From contig JADZAI010000098.1 in the NCBI GenBank assembly GCA_020852655.1, positions 32,498 to 96,497 of the forward strand: 64,000 nucleotides of DNA, given 5' to 3'. Position numbers and translations under genes: made by a program. Positions 45,119-53,353 of this stretch are shown here, piece after piece; position 1 is the first letter of the stretch; every line of letters starts with the position of its first letter. The notes below the pieces were generated by a model. It searched no databases. It was not told the DNA's origin and saw only the letters and a list, made by a program, of their open reading frames with translations. This stretch comes from Alphaproteobacteria bacterium. Its GTDB lineage: Bacteria > Pseudomonadota > Alphaproteobacteria > Micropepsales > Micropepsaceae.

Positions 45119-45528
45119 TGTTCCTCCTCGATACCAGCGTGGTCGCGGAATTGCGCAAGCCAAAACCGCATGGCGGCGTTCTCGCCTGGGTGAATGCGCT
45201 GCGCCCGGACGAACTCAACATCCCTGCCGTCGTCGTCGGAGAAGTCGCGGCAGGCATTGCGAAAGAACGGCTTCGCGATCCGATGCGGGCCGCAGACCTC
45301 CAAGCCTGGCTCGATGCACTCGAGCGGGACTTTCCCATATTGTCCGCCGACGCCCCGATCTTTCGCGTATGGGGGCAGCTCATGTATCGCGGCCAGAAGC
45401 ATCTGTTCGTCGATGCGCTCATCGCGGCGACGGCCATCCATCATGGCCTGACCGTCGCGACGCGCAACGTGGACGACTTCGCACCGTTCGGCGTTCTGGT
45501 CGCGAACCCGTTCGGGCGGGGGCGGTAG
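45118..45528 (+). CDS. VapC-type PIN-domain toxin
   Basis: A 136-residue PIN RNase. Acidic site residues are in MFLLDTSVVAELRKP (D5), VVVGEVAAGI, FVDALIAATAIHHG and NVDDFAPFG, so the active site is complete. MFLLDTSVVAELR plus ATAIHHGLTVATRN is close to the FitB/VapC group usually paired with Phd-type antitoxins. The ATG overlaps the antitoxin TGA by one base. Directly followed by a REP-like element. Confidence 0.9.
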   Translation: MFLLDTSVVAELRKPKPHGGVLAWVNALRPDELNIPAVVVGEVAAGIAKERLRDPMRAADLQAWLDALERDFPILSADAPIFRVWGQLMYRGQKHLFVDALIAATAIHHGLTVATRNVDDFAPFGVLVANPFGRGR

Positions 45529-45537
45529 GCGCCGGGC

Positions 45538-45673
45538 GCTCTACGCCCAAGGCCCCCTTCCGCCCTATGGGCACCTTCCCCCTACGGGGGAAGGACACAA
45601 TGCCAGCACGCGCGCATTATCGCCTTCCCCCGTAGGGGGAAGGTGGTCGAACGCCGAAGGGGGCTTCGGCATG
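45538..45673. repeat. Complete REPIN-like element with two inverted arms
   Basis: The left arm (45538-45593) and right arm (45621-45673) are inverted relative to one another, each with its own small hairpin CCTTCCCCC-TACG-GGGGAAGG, separated by a 27-base middle containing GCGCATTATC. The left arm is almost identical to the half copy at 27030-27090. Two inverted REP units with a spacer are the definition of a REPIN. No REP-associated tyrosine transposase gene is visible in the window. Confidence 0.8.
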
Positions 45674-45687
45674 AAGCATCCGCCGTA

Positions 45688-46293
45688 TCAGGACGCGCGC
45701 TCCAGCCGCGTGATGAAATGGAGTTTGCGTTCGAAGGCGAGCGAGGCGGGCCAGGGGTAGAGGCCGGGGTGGTCGAGCCAGGTGGCGGGCTTCAGCCCTA
45801 GCTCGGCGAAGGCGGCGCGCCATTTGGCGATGGGCCAGTAGTTATAGGGCAGCACGACGCCGTGATGGGCGTTGCCGACCCAGTCCATGAAGCGCAGCGT
45901 CGGGCCGGCGAGGAAGCCGTCCTTGCCGTGGTCCTTGAGGACGATGCCGGTGCGCGCGACGCGCCTGGCCTCGCGCAGGAGGATCATCGGATCGTCGGTG
46001 TGATGCAGGACGTCGACGAACTGGACGATGTCGAAGCTGGCATCCGGGAACGGCAGGTGCGCGCCGTCGAATTTCGTGACGGGAATGTGGGTCGAGGGGC
46101 GAATGAGGACGTCGACACCTTCGATTTGGACGTCGGGGCGCTGTTGCCCGATCGCCGCGTCGATCCGGCCGTCGCCGCAGCCGACGTCGAGGACGCGGGC
46201 ATTTGGCGGGAGCTGCGCGGCGAGGTGCCGGGCCAGAACGCGGACGCGGCGGCCGAAGACGAGGCCCGCGTGGAGCTTGCCGACGACGCTCAT
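45688..46293 (-). CDS. Class I SAM-dependent methyltransferase
   Basis: A 201-residue methyltransferase with the SAM motif ARVLDVGCGDGRIDAAIG near residue 35 and acidic loop PFPDASFDIVQFVDVLHH. The C-terminal half is short and aromatic-rich. It is the last gene of a three-gene glycan unit, overlapping the glycosyltransferase stop by four bases. Substrate is probably a lipid-linked or terminal sugar, by context. It may also modify a quinone or fatty acyl group; I cannot tell. Confidence 0.9.
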   Translation of the reverse strand: MSVVGKLHAGLVFGRRVRVLARHLAAQLPPNARVLDVGCGDGRIDAAIGQQRPDVQIEGVDVLIRPSTHIPVTKFDGAHLPFPDASFDIVQFVDVLHHTDDPMILLREARRVARTGIVLKDHGKDGFLAGPTLRFMDWVGNAHHGVVLPYNYWPIAKWRAAFAELGLKPATWLDHPGLYPWPASLAFERKLHFITRLERAS

Positions 46294-47474
46294 GTGCCCT
46301 TCCCGTTCGTGTGCGCCATGCCGGCTATCCCCAGCAGGAAGGCGCAGGAGGTGAGCTGGAAGCCCGCGATGATGGCGGTGGTCGACGGGACGAATACGCG
46401 CATGCTCGCCTGGTATTCGAGCGCGCCGAAGCCGGTCTCGGTCCACCGCGCGACGGCGACGATAGCGCCGGTGAAGCCGGCGATGAGGACGAGCACGCCG
46501 AGCAGGAACACGCGCTCGAGCGAGGCGGCCTTCAGCACGCGGGCGAAGCGGACGGAGGACGGGATCTGGCCGCTCGCCTCGGCGAAGCGGCGCGCGACGA
46601 CACCGAAGATGATCGATTGCAGGCCGAGGATGACGGCGACGTTCGCGGCGAGCAGCGTGTGAATGTCCAGCCGCACACCCGGCATGATCTCGGCCGGACC
46701 GGGCAGCAGAAGCAGCGTCAGCAGGATGCCGGCGCTGAGCATGGCGAGGCCGGGATAGAAGAAGAGCCAGCGCGGGCTGTAGATCAGCAGGAAGCGCAAA
46801 TGCCGCCAGCCGTCGCGCCAGGTGCGCAGATGTGGCGGGCGCGAGCGCCCGTCGGGGCGCAGCGTCGTCGGCACCTCGGCGATGGCGAGCTTGTTGAGTG
46901 CGCCGACGACCAGCATCTCGCTCGCGTATTCCATGCCGGTGGTGCGGAGGTCGAGCGCGGCGATGGCGTCGCGCCGAACGCCGCGCAGGCCGCAATGGAA
47001 GTCGCCGGCCGGGACATGGAAGAACAGCCGGCCGATGAAGCTGAGCACCGGATTGCCGACATAGCGGTGCAGCCACGGCATGGCGCCCGGCTCTATGCCG
47101 CCCTGGAAACGGTTGCCCATGACGATGTCGGCGCCGGCGCGCAGGCGTTCGAGGAACGGCATGAGGTTGGCGAAGTCGTAGGAGCCGTCGGCGTCGCCCA
47201 TCACGACGAAACGGCCGCGCGCCGCGGCGACGCCGACGGCCAGCGCCGCGCCATAGCCGCGCCGGGACACGTCGACGACACGGGCATGCCTGACGCGGGC
47301 GATCGCCTGCGAGCCGTCGGTGCTGCCGTTGTCGGCGATGAGGACCTCGCCGGTGATCCCGCTGCGGATAAGGAAGGCCTGGGCTTCGTCGATGCAGTCG
47401 CCCAGCGTCTCGGCCTCGTCGAGGCAGGGCATCAGGATGGTGAGTTCGATGTCCGGCGGCGCGGGCTCGGTCAC
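46290..47474 (-). CDS. Family 2 glycosyltransferase with C-terminal membrane segments
   Basis: A 394-residue GT-A enzyme like dolichyl/polyprenyl-phosphate glucosyl or mannosyl transferases. Catalytic motifs: TILMPCLDEAETLGDCIDEA in part, ADNGSTDGS, GDADGSYDF (D-x-D) and GLRGVRRDAI. Four hydrophobic segments follow residue 240 (FLLIYSPRWLFFYPGLAMLS, LLAANVAVILGLQSIIFGV, VFLLGVLVLIAGFTGAIV and TTAIIAGFQLTSCAFLLG in part). A GTG start overlaps the epimerase stop; the frame is open upstream but not coding there. Confidence 0.9.
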   Translation of the reverse strand: MTEPAPPDIELTILMPCLDEAETLGDCIDEAQAFLIRSGITGEVLIADNGSTDGSQAIARVRHARVVDVSRRGYGAALAVGVAAARGRFVVMGDADGSYDFANLMPFLERLRAGADIVMGNRFQGGIEPGAMPWLHRYVGNPVLSFIGRLFFHVPAGDFHCGLRGVRRDAIAALDLRTTGMEYASEMLVVGALNKLAIAEVPTTLRPDGRSRPPHLRTWRDGWRHLRFLLIYSPRWLFFYPGLAMLSAGILLTLLLLPGPAEIMPGVRLDIHTLLAANVAVILGLQSIIFGVVARRFAEASGQIPSSVRFARVLKAASLERVFLLGVLVLIAGFTGAIVAVARWTETGFGALEYQASMRVFVPSTTAIIAGFQLTSCAFLLGIAGMAHTNGKGT

Positions 47475-48436
47475 AGGCCGTTCCAGGCCCGGTACCAGGT
47501 GACGAATGCCGCGAGGCCGTCTTCGAGGCGCGTCGTCGGGCTGAAGCCGAAGTCGCGCCGGAGGGCCGAGATGTCGGCATGGGTGGCGCGGACATCGCCC
47601 GGCTGCATGGGCTTGTCGATGCGGAGAGCGGTGCGACCGGTCAGGCGTTCGAGGATGGCAATGAGGTCGTTGACCGAGACGGGCGCGTCGTTGCCGATAT
47701 TGTAGACGCGGTGCGCGCCTTCCGGCGGCGGGCCGTCGAGGACCTTCAGGATGCCGGCAACGATGTCGGCGATGAACGTGAAGTCGCGGGTGAGCACGCC
47801 GCCGGCGAAGACGTCGAGCGGCCTGCCCTGGAGCAGCGCCTCGGTGAACAGCCAATAGGCCATGTCCGGCCGGCCCCACGGGCCGTAGACCGTGAAGAAG
47901 CGGAGGCCGGTCTGCCTGAGGCCGTAGAGATGGCTGTAGGTGTGGCTGATGAGCTCGTCGGCCCGCTTGGTCGCGGCATAGAGCGAGACGGGCTTCTCGA
48001 CGGCGTCGCTTTCGGAAAACGGAGCCTTGTCGTTGCCGCCGTAGACCGAGCTGGACGAGGCGTAGACGAGGTGCTTGAGGCCGGCGCCGAGGCTGCGGGC
48101 GAATTCGAGGACGTTCACATGGCCCGCAAGGTTCGAGCGGACATAGGCGCGCGGGTTCTCGATCGAGTAGCGGACGCCGGCCTGGGCGGCGAGATGCACG
48201 ATGCGGTCGATCCCCTGCCCCGCCAGCGCATTGAAGGTCGCTTCGTCGGCGATATCGGCCTTGCTGAAGCGGAAATTCGGCTGGGCGGCGAGGCGCTGGA
48301 GCCGGGCCTGCTTCAGGCGCGGGTCGTAATAGGCATTGAGATCATCGACGCCGATGACGGCCTCGCCGCGCGCGAGGAGCGCTTCGGCTACGTGGTAGCC
48401 GATGAAGCCCGCAGCGCCGGTGAGGAGGATCGGCAT
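47471..48436 (-). CDS. NAD-dependent epimerase, probable UDP-glucuronate 4-epimerase
   Basis: A 321-residue extended SDR that interconverts UDP-glucuronate and UDP-galacturonate or a similar pair. Rossmann motif GAAGFIGYHVAEALL starts at residue 7; catalytic YAATKRADELI gives Tyr and Lys; DDLNAYYDPRLKQARL, LAAQAGVRYSIENPRAYV and TVYGPWGRPDMA are typical of the LpsL/GAE subgroup. First of three overlapping genes for a surface glycan. Bordered upstream by a nested inverted repeat. Confidence 0.9.
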   Translation of the reverse strand: MPILLTGAAGFIGYHVAEALLARGEAVIGVDDLNAYYDPRLKQARLQRLAAQPNFRFSKADIADEATFNALAGQGIDRIVHLAAQAGVRYSIENPRAYVRSNLAGHVNVLEFARSLGAGLKHLVYASSSSVYGGNDKAPFSESDAVEKPVSLYAATKRADELISHTYSHLYGLRQTGLRFFTVYGPWGRPDMAYWLFTEALLQGRPLDVFAGGVLTRDFTFIADIVAGILKVLDGPPPEGAHRVYNIGNDAPVSVNDLIAILERLTGRTALRIDKPMQPGDVRATHADISALRRDFGFSPTTRLEDGLAAFVTWYRAWNGL

Positions 48437-48497
48437 GGAGGGTGGGTAGCAGGCAAACGAGCGAGTTGGAAAGATGTAGTGCAGCGTTGCCGGTTCA

Positions 48498-48624
48498 GTG
48501 CGTGGTTCGAGGCTCGGCGGCGTGCGCCGCCGCGCTCCTCACCATGGCAAGAATTTGAAGCTAACCCACCTTGCCATGGTGAGGCGCTTGCCCGCGAAAA
48601 GCGGGCAAGCCTCGAACCACGCAC
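48498..48624. repeat. Nested intergenic inverted repeat
   Basis: Perfect 17-base outer arms (GTGCGTGGTTCGAGGCT at 48498-48514 and its complement at 48608-48624) enclose perfect 14-base inner arms (CTCACCATGGCAAG at 48538-48551 and CTTGCCATGGTGAG at 48570-48583), plus a smaller hairpin at 48517-48531. It fills most of the space between two minus-strand genes and has no coding potential. Confidence 0.85.
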
Positions 48625-48642
48625 GGCGTTTAGGCGGCCGCC

Positions 48643-50103
48643 TCAAACCTGCGGGACGGCTTTCCAGAAGTAGCGGACGTAGCCGCGTTTGTCGTCCACG
48701 TCCTTGATGCGGAAGACCATCTTCACTTCGGTGCCGCTGTCGAAGCTGCCGCGGTCGACGTCGGTGAAGTCGGAGAGGAAGCGGCCGCCTTCGGCAAAGG
48801 TGATCATGCCGTAGTGGTTGGGCGGGTCCATCGAGTAGGTGAGGAAGTCGGCCGACCAGGAGAGGATCTTCGCGGGCAGTTCGGCGAAGCAGTACGGGTC
48901 CTGGGTGTCGACCGCCTTGCAGTTCGGGTTCACGCACATGCGGCTGCGCGGGAATTGCGCCGTGCCGCATTTCGAGCATTTGCCGCCGGTGAGGCCGAAC
49001 AGCATGTCGCGCTTGCGGTATTGCGTAGTGAGCGCGGTCTTCTTGTCCTGCTCGGCGCGCATACCCTTCTCCAGCTCGACGAGGCCGTTGAAGGCGAGGA
49101 ACTTCATGTAGTTCGTTTCTTCCTTGCGGCGGGCGATCGAGCCGGTGATGCCGGCGCGCTTCGGGAGATCGGCGAGGGCCGATGTCGCTTCGAAGATGAG
49201 GACGTCGCAGCCCTGGGCGAAGACGGTGACGAGGATCTTGTCGCCCGGCTTCGCCTGCTCCAGCGCATGCACGAGCATGACGAGCGGATGGGCGGCGCCG
49301 GTGTCGCCGACATTGCTGCTGAGATTGTCGCGCACCTTGTCGGCGGCGATGCCGCAGGCCTTGGCGATCGTCGCGTCGAGCTTCGCGAAGGGGCACGGCA
49401 TGATGAAGTGGGCGATGTCGGCGGCGGCGACGCCGGCGGCCTCGAGCGCGCGCTTCACGGTCGCCGGGACGATCTTCGAATAGCCCTCGTCACGGATCCA
49501 GCGTTCTTCCCAGGTATAGTCGTAGTCCTCGCCGGCTTCGCGGAAGTGATCGACGAAGTCGACCGTGTAGGAGGACGAGCCGACGAGCCGGGCGATGACC
49601 TTGTCGCTGCCGATCTCGACGGCGGCGGCGCCGTCACCGAACGAAAGCTCCTGCGACGAGGCGGCCTTGGCCTTGCGCTTCTCGGACGAGACGACCAGCG
49701 CGTTCTTCGCGGCGCCCGCCTTCACGGCATTGAGCGCGGCAAGCAGCGCCGAGGTCGCGGCGCGCAGCGAGCCGCCGACGTCGGTCGAGGCGATCTCTTC
49801 CGACAGCGACAGTGCGGCGGCGATGACGCCGGCGTTCTGGCGATCGGCGAAGGGAGCGGTGGTGGAGGCGAAATAGACCGCGTCGATATGCTTGCGGCCG
49901 CTGATCGGATCGGTCGCCGGGAGGCAGTCGCGGGCGGCCTCGACCGCCATGGTGATCGAGTCCTCGTCCCAGTTGCACATCGCCCGCTCGCCCTTGCCGG
50001 CGCCGACGAGGTTGGGGGCGTACCAGGCATTCGCCGCGGCGGCGGCCTTGCGCTGGAGGCGAAGGCGCGGAACGTAGCCGCCGAAACTCACAATCCCCGT
50101 CAT
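48643..50103 (-). CDS. HMG-CoA-synthase-like protein fused to zinc-ribbon/OB (DUF35) domain
   Basis: A 486-residue fusion. Residues 1-350 have the thiolase fold of HMG-CoA synthase (TGIVSFGGYVPRLRL; VGDTGAAHPLVMLVHAL). Residues 370-486 form a DUF35 module with zinc ligands C376, C379, C390 and C395 and an OB part. Against HMG-CoA synthases the nucleophile Cys appears as L113 (VGGSLRAATSAL) and the catalytic Glu as A83 (ASTTAPFAD), so the normal condensation is unlikely. DUF35 modules complete CoA-binding sites in thiolase and aldolase complexes, so a retro-aldol or scaffold role is possible (inference). Confidence 0.85.
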   Translation of the reverse strand: MTGIVSFGGYVPRLRLQRKAAAAANAWYAPNLVGAGKGERAMCNWDEDSITMAVEAARDCLPATDPISGRKHIDAVYFASTTAPFADRQNAGVIAAALSLSEEIASTDVGGSLRAATSALLAALNAVKAGAAKNALVVSSEKRKAKAASSQELSFGDGAAAVEIGSDKVIARLVGSSSYTVDFVDHFREAGEDYDYTWEERWIRDEGYSKIVPATVKRALEAAGVAAADIAHFIMPCPFAKLDATIAKACGIAADKVRDNLSSNVGDTGAAHPLVMLVHALEQAKPGDKILVTVFAQGCDVLIFEATSALADLPKRAGITGSIARRKEETNYMKFLAFNGLVELEKGMRAEQDKKTALTTQYRKRDMLFGLTGGKCSKCGTAQFPRSRMCVNPNCKAVDTQDPYCFAELPAKILSWSADFLTYSMDPPNHYGMITFAEGGRFLSDFTDVDRGSFDSGTEVKMVFRIKDVDDKRGYVRYFWKAVPQV

Positions 50104-50266
50104 GGCGTTTCCCTTTTATGTGCTGAGACCTGAAGTCCCGGCTGGCCTAGCAAATCGATTCGGGCGGCTCAACGTCTCCCCTACGTCAGCCCCCGCCCCT
50201 GGGGTTTGACTTGGGCCCTGCCCTGCCCCCACAAGGCCGCGACACCACTGATTTTCGAGTCGAACC

Positions 50267-51136
50267 ATGAAGCCGATCCGCAAGGCGGTGTTTCCCGTTG
50301 CCGGCCTTGGCACGCGCATCCTGCCGGCCACCAAGTCGATGCCCAAGGAGATGCTGACGATCGTCGACAAGCCGCTGATCCAGTACGCCGTCGACGAGGC
50401 GCGCGCGGCCGGGATCGAGACCTTCATCTTCGTGACGGGGCGCGGGAAGGATTCGATCGAGGATCACTTCGACCTCTCCTATGAAATGTCGGACACGCTG
50501 GAGAAGCGCGGCAAGACGACCGAGCAGAAGATCCTGGCCGAGACGGTGCCGCCGGCGGGCGATGCGATCTTCGTGCGCCAGCAGCGCCCGCTGGGCCTCG
50601 GCCATGCCGTCTGGTGCGCACGCAAGATCGTGGGCGACGAGCCGTTCGCGGTGCTGTTGCCCGACGAGCTGATCGAGGGCGCGACCGCGGAGCTGGTCGA
50701 GGCCTACCAGGCGACCGGCGGCAATCTGGTTTCGGTGCTGAACATCCCGCGCGAGCAGACGGGCTCCTATGGCGTGATCGCGCCGGGGGCCGAGGCGAAC
50801 GGGCGGATCGAGGTGACGGGCCTGGTCGAGAAGCCGAAGCCGGCGGAGGCGCCGTCGACGCTGATGCTGACCGGCCGCTATGTGCTCCAACCCGAGATCT
50901 TCGCGAAGCTGGAAGACCAGAAGCCGGGCGCCGGCAACGAGATCCAGCTCACCGACGCGATGGCGCGGCTGATCGGCGAACAGCCCTTCCACGCGGTGCC
51001 GATCGGCGGCGCGCGCTATGACTGCGGCAGCAAGGCGGGCTTCCTTGTGGCCAACCTGGTCATGGGCCTGAAACGGCCGGACATCGCGCCCGCGCTGAAG
51101 ACGCTGCTGAAGGAGTCGGGGATCGATCTCGGCTGA
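50267..51136 (+). CDS. galU: UTP-glucose-1-phosphate uridylyltransferase
   Basis: A 289-residue nucleotidyltransferase that makes UDP-glucose, the source of UDP-glucuronate for the nearby epimerase. The nucleotide loop is VAGLGTRILPATKSMPKEM at residue 9, with VDKPLIQYAVDEA, RPLGLGHAVWCAR, LPDELIE and VEKPKPAEAPSTL following, and YDCGSKAGFLVAN near the C-terminus. Length and motif order match GalU. Divergent from the HMG-CoA-synthase-like gene by 163 bases and convergent with a TonB_C gene. Confidence 0.96.
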   Translation: MKPIRKAVFPVAGLGTRILPATKSMPKEMLTIVDKPLIQYAVDEARAAGIETFIFVTGRGKDSIEDHFDLSYEMSDTLEKRGKTTEQKILAETVPPAGDAIFVRQQRPLGLGHAVWCARKIVGDEPFAVLLPDELIEGATAELVEAYQATGGNLVSVLNIPREQTGSYGVIAPGAEANGRIEVTGLVEKPKPAEAPSTLMLTGRYVLQPEIFAKLEDQKPGAGNEIQLTDAMARLIGEQPFHAVPIGGARYDCGSKAGFLVANLVMGLKRPDIAPALKTLLKESGIDLG

Positions 51137-51138
51137 GG

Positions 51139-52071
51139 CTACGGCTGAAAGGCGATAGTGGTCTTGTAGGTGCCCGGCGCGACAGAAGGGTCGAAGCGCC
51201 ACTGGCGGACGGCGGCGACGGCCGCTTCGCCGAAGCCTTCGTATTTCGGCTTCTCGACGACGGCGCGGGCATCGACGACCCGCCCGCCCTCACCGATCTG
51301 CAATGCCACCCACACGTCGCCGGAGAGGCCGGATGCGCGGGCTTTCGGCGGGTAGATCGGCTCGATGCGCAACGTGGGCTCGGGCGCCTCGGGGGCGTTC
51401 CGTTCCGCTTCATAGGTCTCTTCGGACTCCGCGATGCCGAAATAGACTTTCAGCGCATAGGTACCGGCGACGCCCTTGGGGAAACGGGACTTCTTCACCG
51501 CCTTGATGGCGGCCTTGTCGAAGCCGAGATTGCGTGGCCGCTCGCTGTAGGTCCGCGCTGAGGTCACCGTCCCGTCCGCGTCGATCTCGATGATGAGGAC
51601 GACGATACCGCTTTCGTTGCGATAGGCCGCGGATGCCGGGTAGTTCGGGCGAACCCGATGCACCGCCCGCGGGGCGACGGGAATGCCGGGCGGCATGTCG
51701 ACGTCTGCCGTCGCGGACGGGCGGTCGAGGCTGAACTTCACCTTGACCCGGTACGTGCCGCGCGCTCCCTTCGGCTTGAAGGTCCATTGTGCAACGGCTT
51801 TCAGAGCCGCCTCGGCAAAGCCGTAACCGGCAGGCGTTTCGCTGGCGGTCTGGACGGAGGTCACTGTGCCGTCTGGTTCGATGGAGACGTAAACCTCGAC
51901 CACGCCCTCGCGACCGGCGGCTGCCGCGGCGGCGGGATATTCGGGCGCGACGCGGGTGGCCGGCGCAGGCGCCTGCTCGACGCTGGCCGGTTCCGCAGCC
52001 GATGCCGACAGCAGTCCGACGAGCATCACCAACGGCCATAGCAACTTTCCGCGTGCACGCATGCGTCGCAT
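51139..52071 (-). CDS. Secreted protein with three tandem TonB_C domains
   Basis: A 310-residue protein with a signal peptide (MRARGKLLWPLVMLVGLLSASAA region) and three TonB_C-like repeats at about residues 40-125, 140-220 and 235-310. Each starts with a P-x-YP motif (VAPEYP, VRPNYP, IEPIYP), a D/E-x-D/E-G-x-V strand (IEPDGTVTS, IDADGTVTS, IGEGGRVVD), and a GF..AA[LIV]KAV helix. There is no proline-rich spacer or cytoplasmic N-terminus. An ATG nine bases in and a TTG 15 bases upstream are alternatives. It lies next to the tonB-exbBD genes; a role as a competitor, clamp or periplasmic adaptor for TonB is inferred. Confidence 0.78.
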   Translation of the reverse strand: MRRMRARGKLLWPLVMLVGLLSASAAEPASVEQAPAPATRVAPEYPAAAAAAGREGVVEVYVSIEPDGTVTSVQTASETPAGYGFAEAALKAVAQWTFKPKGARGTYRVKVKFSLDRPSATADVDMPPGIPVAPRAVHRVRPNYPASAAYRNESGIVVLIIEIDADGTVTSARTYSERPRNLGFDKAAIKAVKKSRFPKGVAGTYALKVYFGIAESEETYEAERNAPEAPEPTLRIEPIYPPKARASGLSGDVWVALQIGEGGRVVDARAVVEKPKYEGFGEAAVAAVRQWRFDPSVAPGTYKTTIAFQP

Positions 52072-52187
52072 CCATTCTGCCTGCAAGGAAGAGGCACCGG
52101 GGCCGTATCGCGAGTCAACGGTGCCAATCGTCCAAGACGGGGGGGCGCCCGGCGGCTTAGCGTGGGGTCATGCATCGGGAGGCCGTG

Positions 52188-52523
52188 ATGAGCCAGAGTG
52201 TGGTGTCTTTCATCGAGTTCGGGGCGGGCGATCCGCAGGCGGCGGGGCCGTTCCTGGCGAAGCTGCTGGGGTGGAAATTCCATCCCATGGGCAAGGGCGG
52301 CTGGTTCGATACGCCGATGGGACGGGCCGGCATGCATGGCGACGATCCCGGGCAGCTCTATGCCTATTTCGCGGTGGCCGATCTCGAAGCCGCCATGGCG
52401 CAGGTGCGCGAACTGGGCGGGACGGCGGCGGCGCAAGGCCCGGGGGATTCCGGGTTCGGGCGATTTGCCGACTGCACGGGACCGGGCGGCGTGAAGTTCG
52501 GACTGCATCAGCGACCGCGCTGA
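52188..52523 (+). CDS. Glyoxalase/VOC-family protein
   Basis: A 111-residue single-module VOC protein. The first beta-alpha-beta unit (SVVSFIEFGAGDPQAAGPFL) gives the fold, and FADCTGPGGVKFGLHQ closes it; an aspartate/glutamate set could bind metal but no full site is visible. Members act on small metabolites or sequester drugs. GGGAGGCCGTG before the ATG supports the start at MSQSVVSF. It lies between two TonB-type genes on the opposite strand; no functional link is implied. Confidence 0.8.
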   Translation: MSQSVVSFIEFGAGDPQAAGPFLAKLLGWKFHPMGKGGWFDTPMGRAGMHGDDPGQLYAYFAVADLEAAMAQVRELGGTAAAQGPGDSGFGRFADCTGPGGVKFGLHQRPR

Positions 52524-52554
52524 GCTTAGCGCCCAGCGCGGCCCCGGGTGAAAT

Positions 52555-53184
52555 TCAGCCCAGCCTGAACTTTACCGTGACGCGGTAGACGCCGGGGGTC
52601 GCCGTGCGGAATTCCCACTGGCGGACGGCCTTGAGGGCGGCCGCGCCGAAGCCGTAATTCTCGGGGTCTTCGCGGACGATCTGCGCGTCGGTCACGCTGC
52701 CGCCGGCGCCGACGGTGACATAGACCTCGACATCGCCCTCGCGTTCCCGGTCGATGGCCTTGCCGGGATAGGCCGGCTGGACGCGCCGCGTGGGCGACGG
52801 CGCGAGGGCCGGCGCCGCCGGGGCTTCGGGGACAACCGGGCCGACCTCGACCGGCGGTCCGGGATCGATCGCCATCGGAGGGACGGTTGCTGCGCCGTCG
52901 ACCGGCCGAACGTCGCGGATGGTCGGACGGGGCTTGAGCGGCTTGGGCTTGGGCGGGTCGGTCTCCACGACGGGCGGCGGCTCCAGCTTCGTCGGCACGG
53001 GCGGCGCCATCGGGACAAAGGTGATCGGCGGTGTCTCGGCTTCGAAGCGCTGATCCATCACGAGGCGGCTGATGAAGTACCAGCCGATCGCGAAATGGAT
53101 GAGGATCGAAAAGGCGACGGCCCAGGTGAGCCCGCTGCGCGGCAGCCGGATCGTGTAAGGGCCAAAGGGTAACGTCATCACCAT
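52555..53184 (-). CDS. TonB-type energy transducer (paralogue 2)
   Basis: A 209-residue TonB protein. A short cytoplasmic start (MVMTLPFGPYTIRLPRSG), one membrane helix (LTWAVAFSILIHFAIGWYFI) and a proline/lysine-rich periplasmic spacer (about 60-130, with KPKPLKPRPT) precede the C-terminal domain (REREGDVEVYVTVGAGGSVTD). The GDVEVYVTV and YGFGAAALKAVRQWEF motifs match its neighbour. AGGAG 8 bases before the ATG sets the start. It lies 227 bases downstream of the first tonB, past a terminator, so it probably has its own promoter. Confidence 0.9.
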   Translation of the reverse strand: MVMTLPFGPYTIRLPRSGLTWAVAFSILIHFAIGWYFISRLVMDQRFEAETPPITFVPMAPPVPTKLEPPPVVETDPPKPKPLKPRPTIRDVRPVDGAATVPPMAIDPGPPVEVGPVVPEAPAAPALAPSPTRRVQPAYPGKAIDREREGDVEVYVTVGAGGSVTDAQIVREDPENYGFGAAALKAVRQWEFRTATPGVYRVTVKFRLG

Positions 53185-53353
53185 GCGCGAACTCCTGCGT
53201 TTTACGGCCGGGCCCCAGTGCCCCATGGCCGGATGTCGTTGCCGAATTGCAATTGCGCGTTGGTGCTAGCGCGCGCCCCAAGTGCGGCGCGAACGGGCCT
53301 GAATCGGGGCGGGAAACGGGAGGCTTTGTGACCGAACTGCGGCACGGCCGCCC

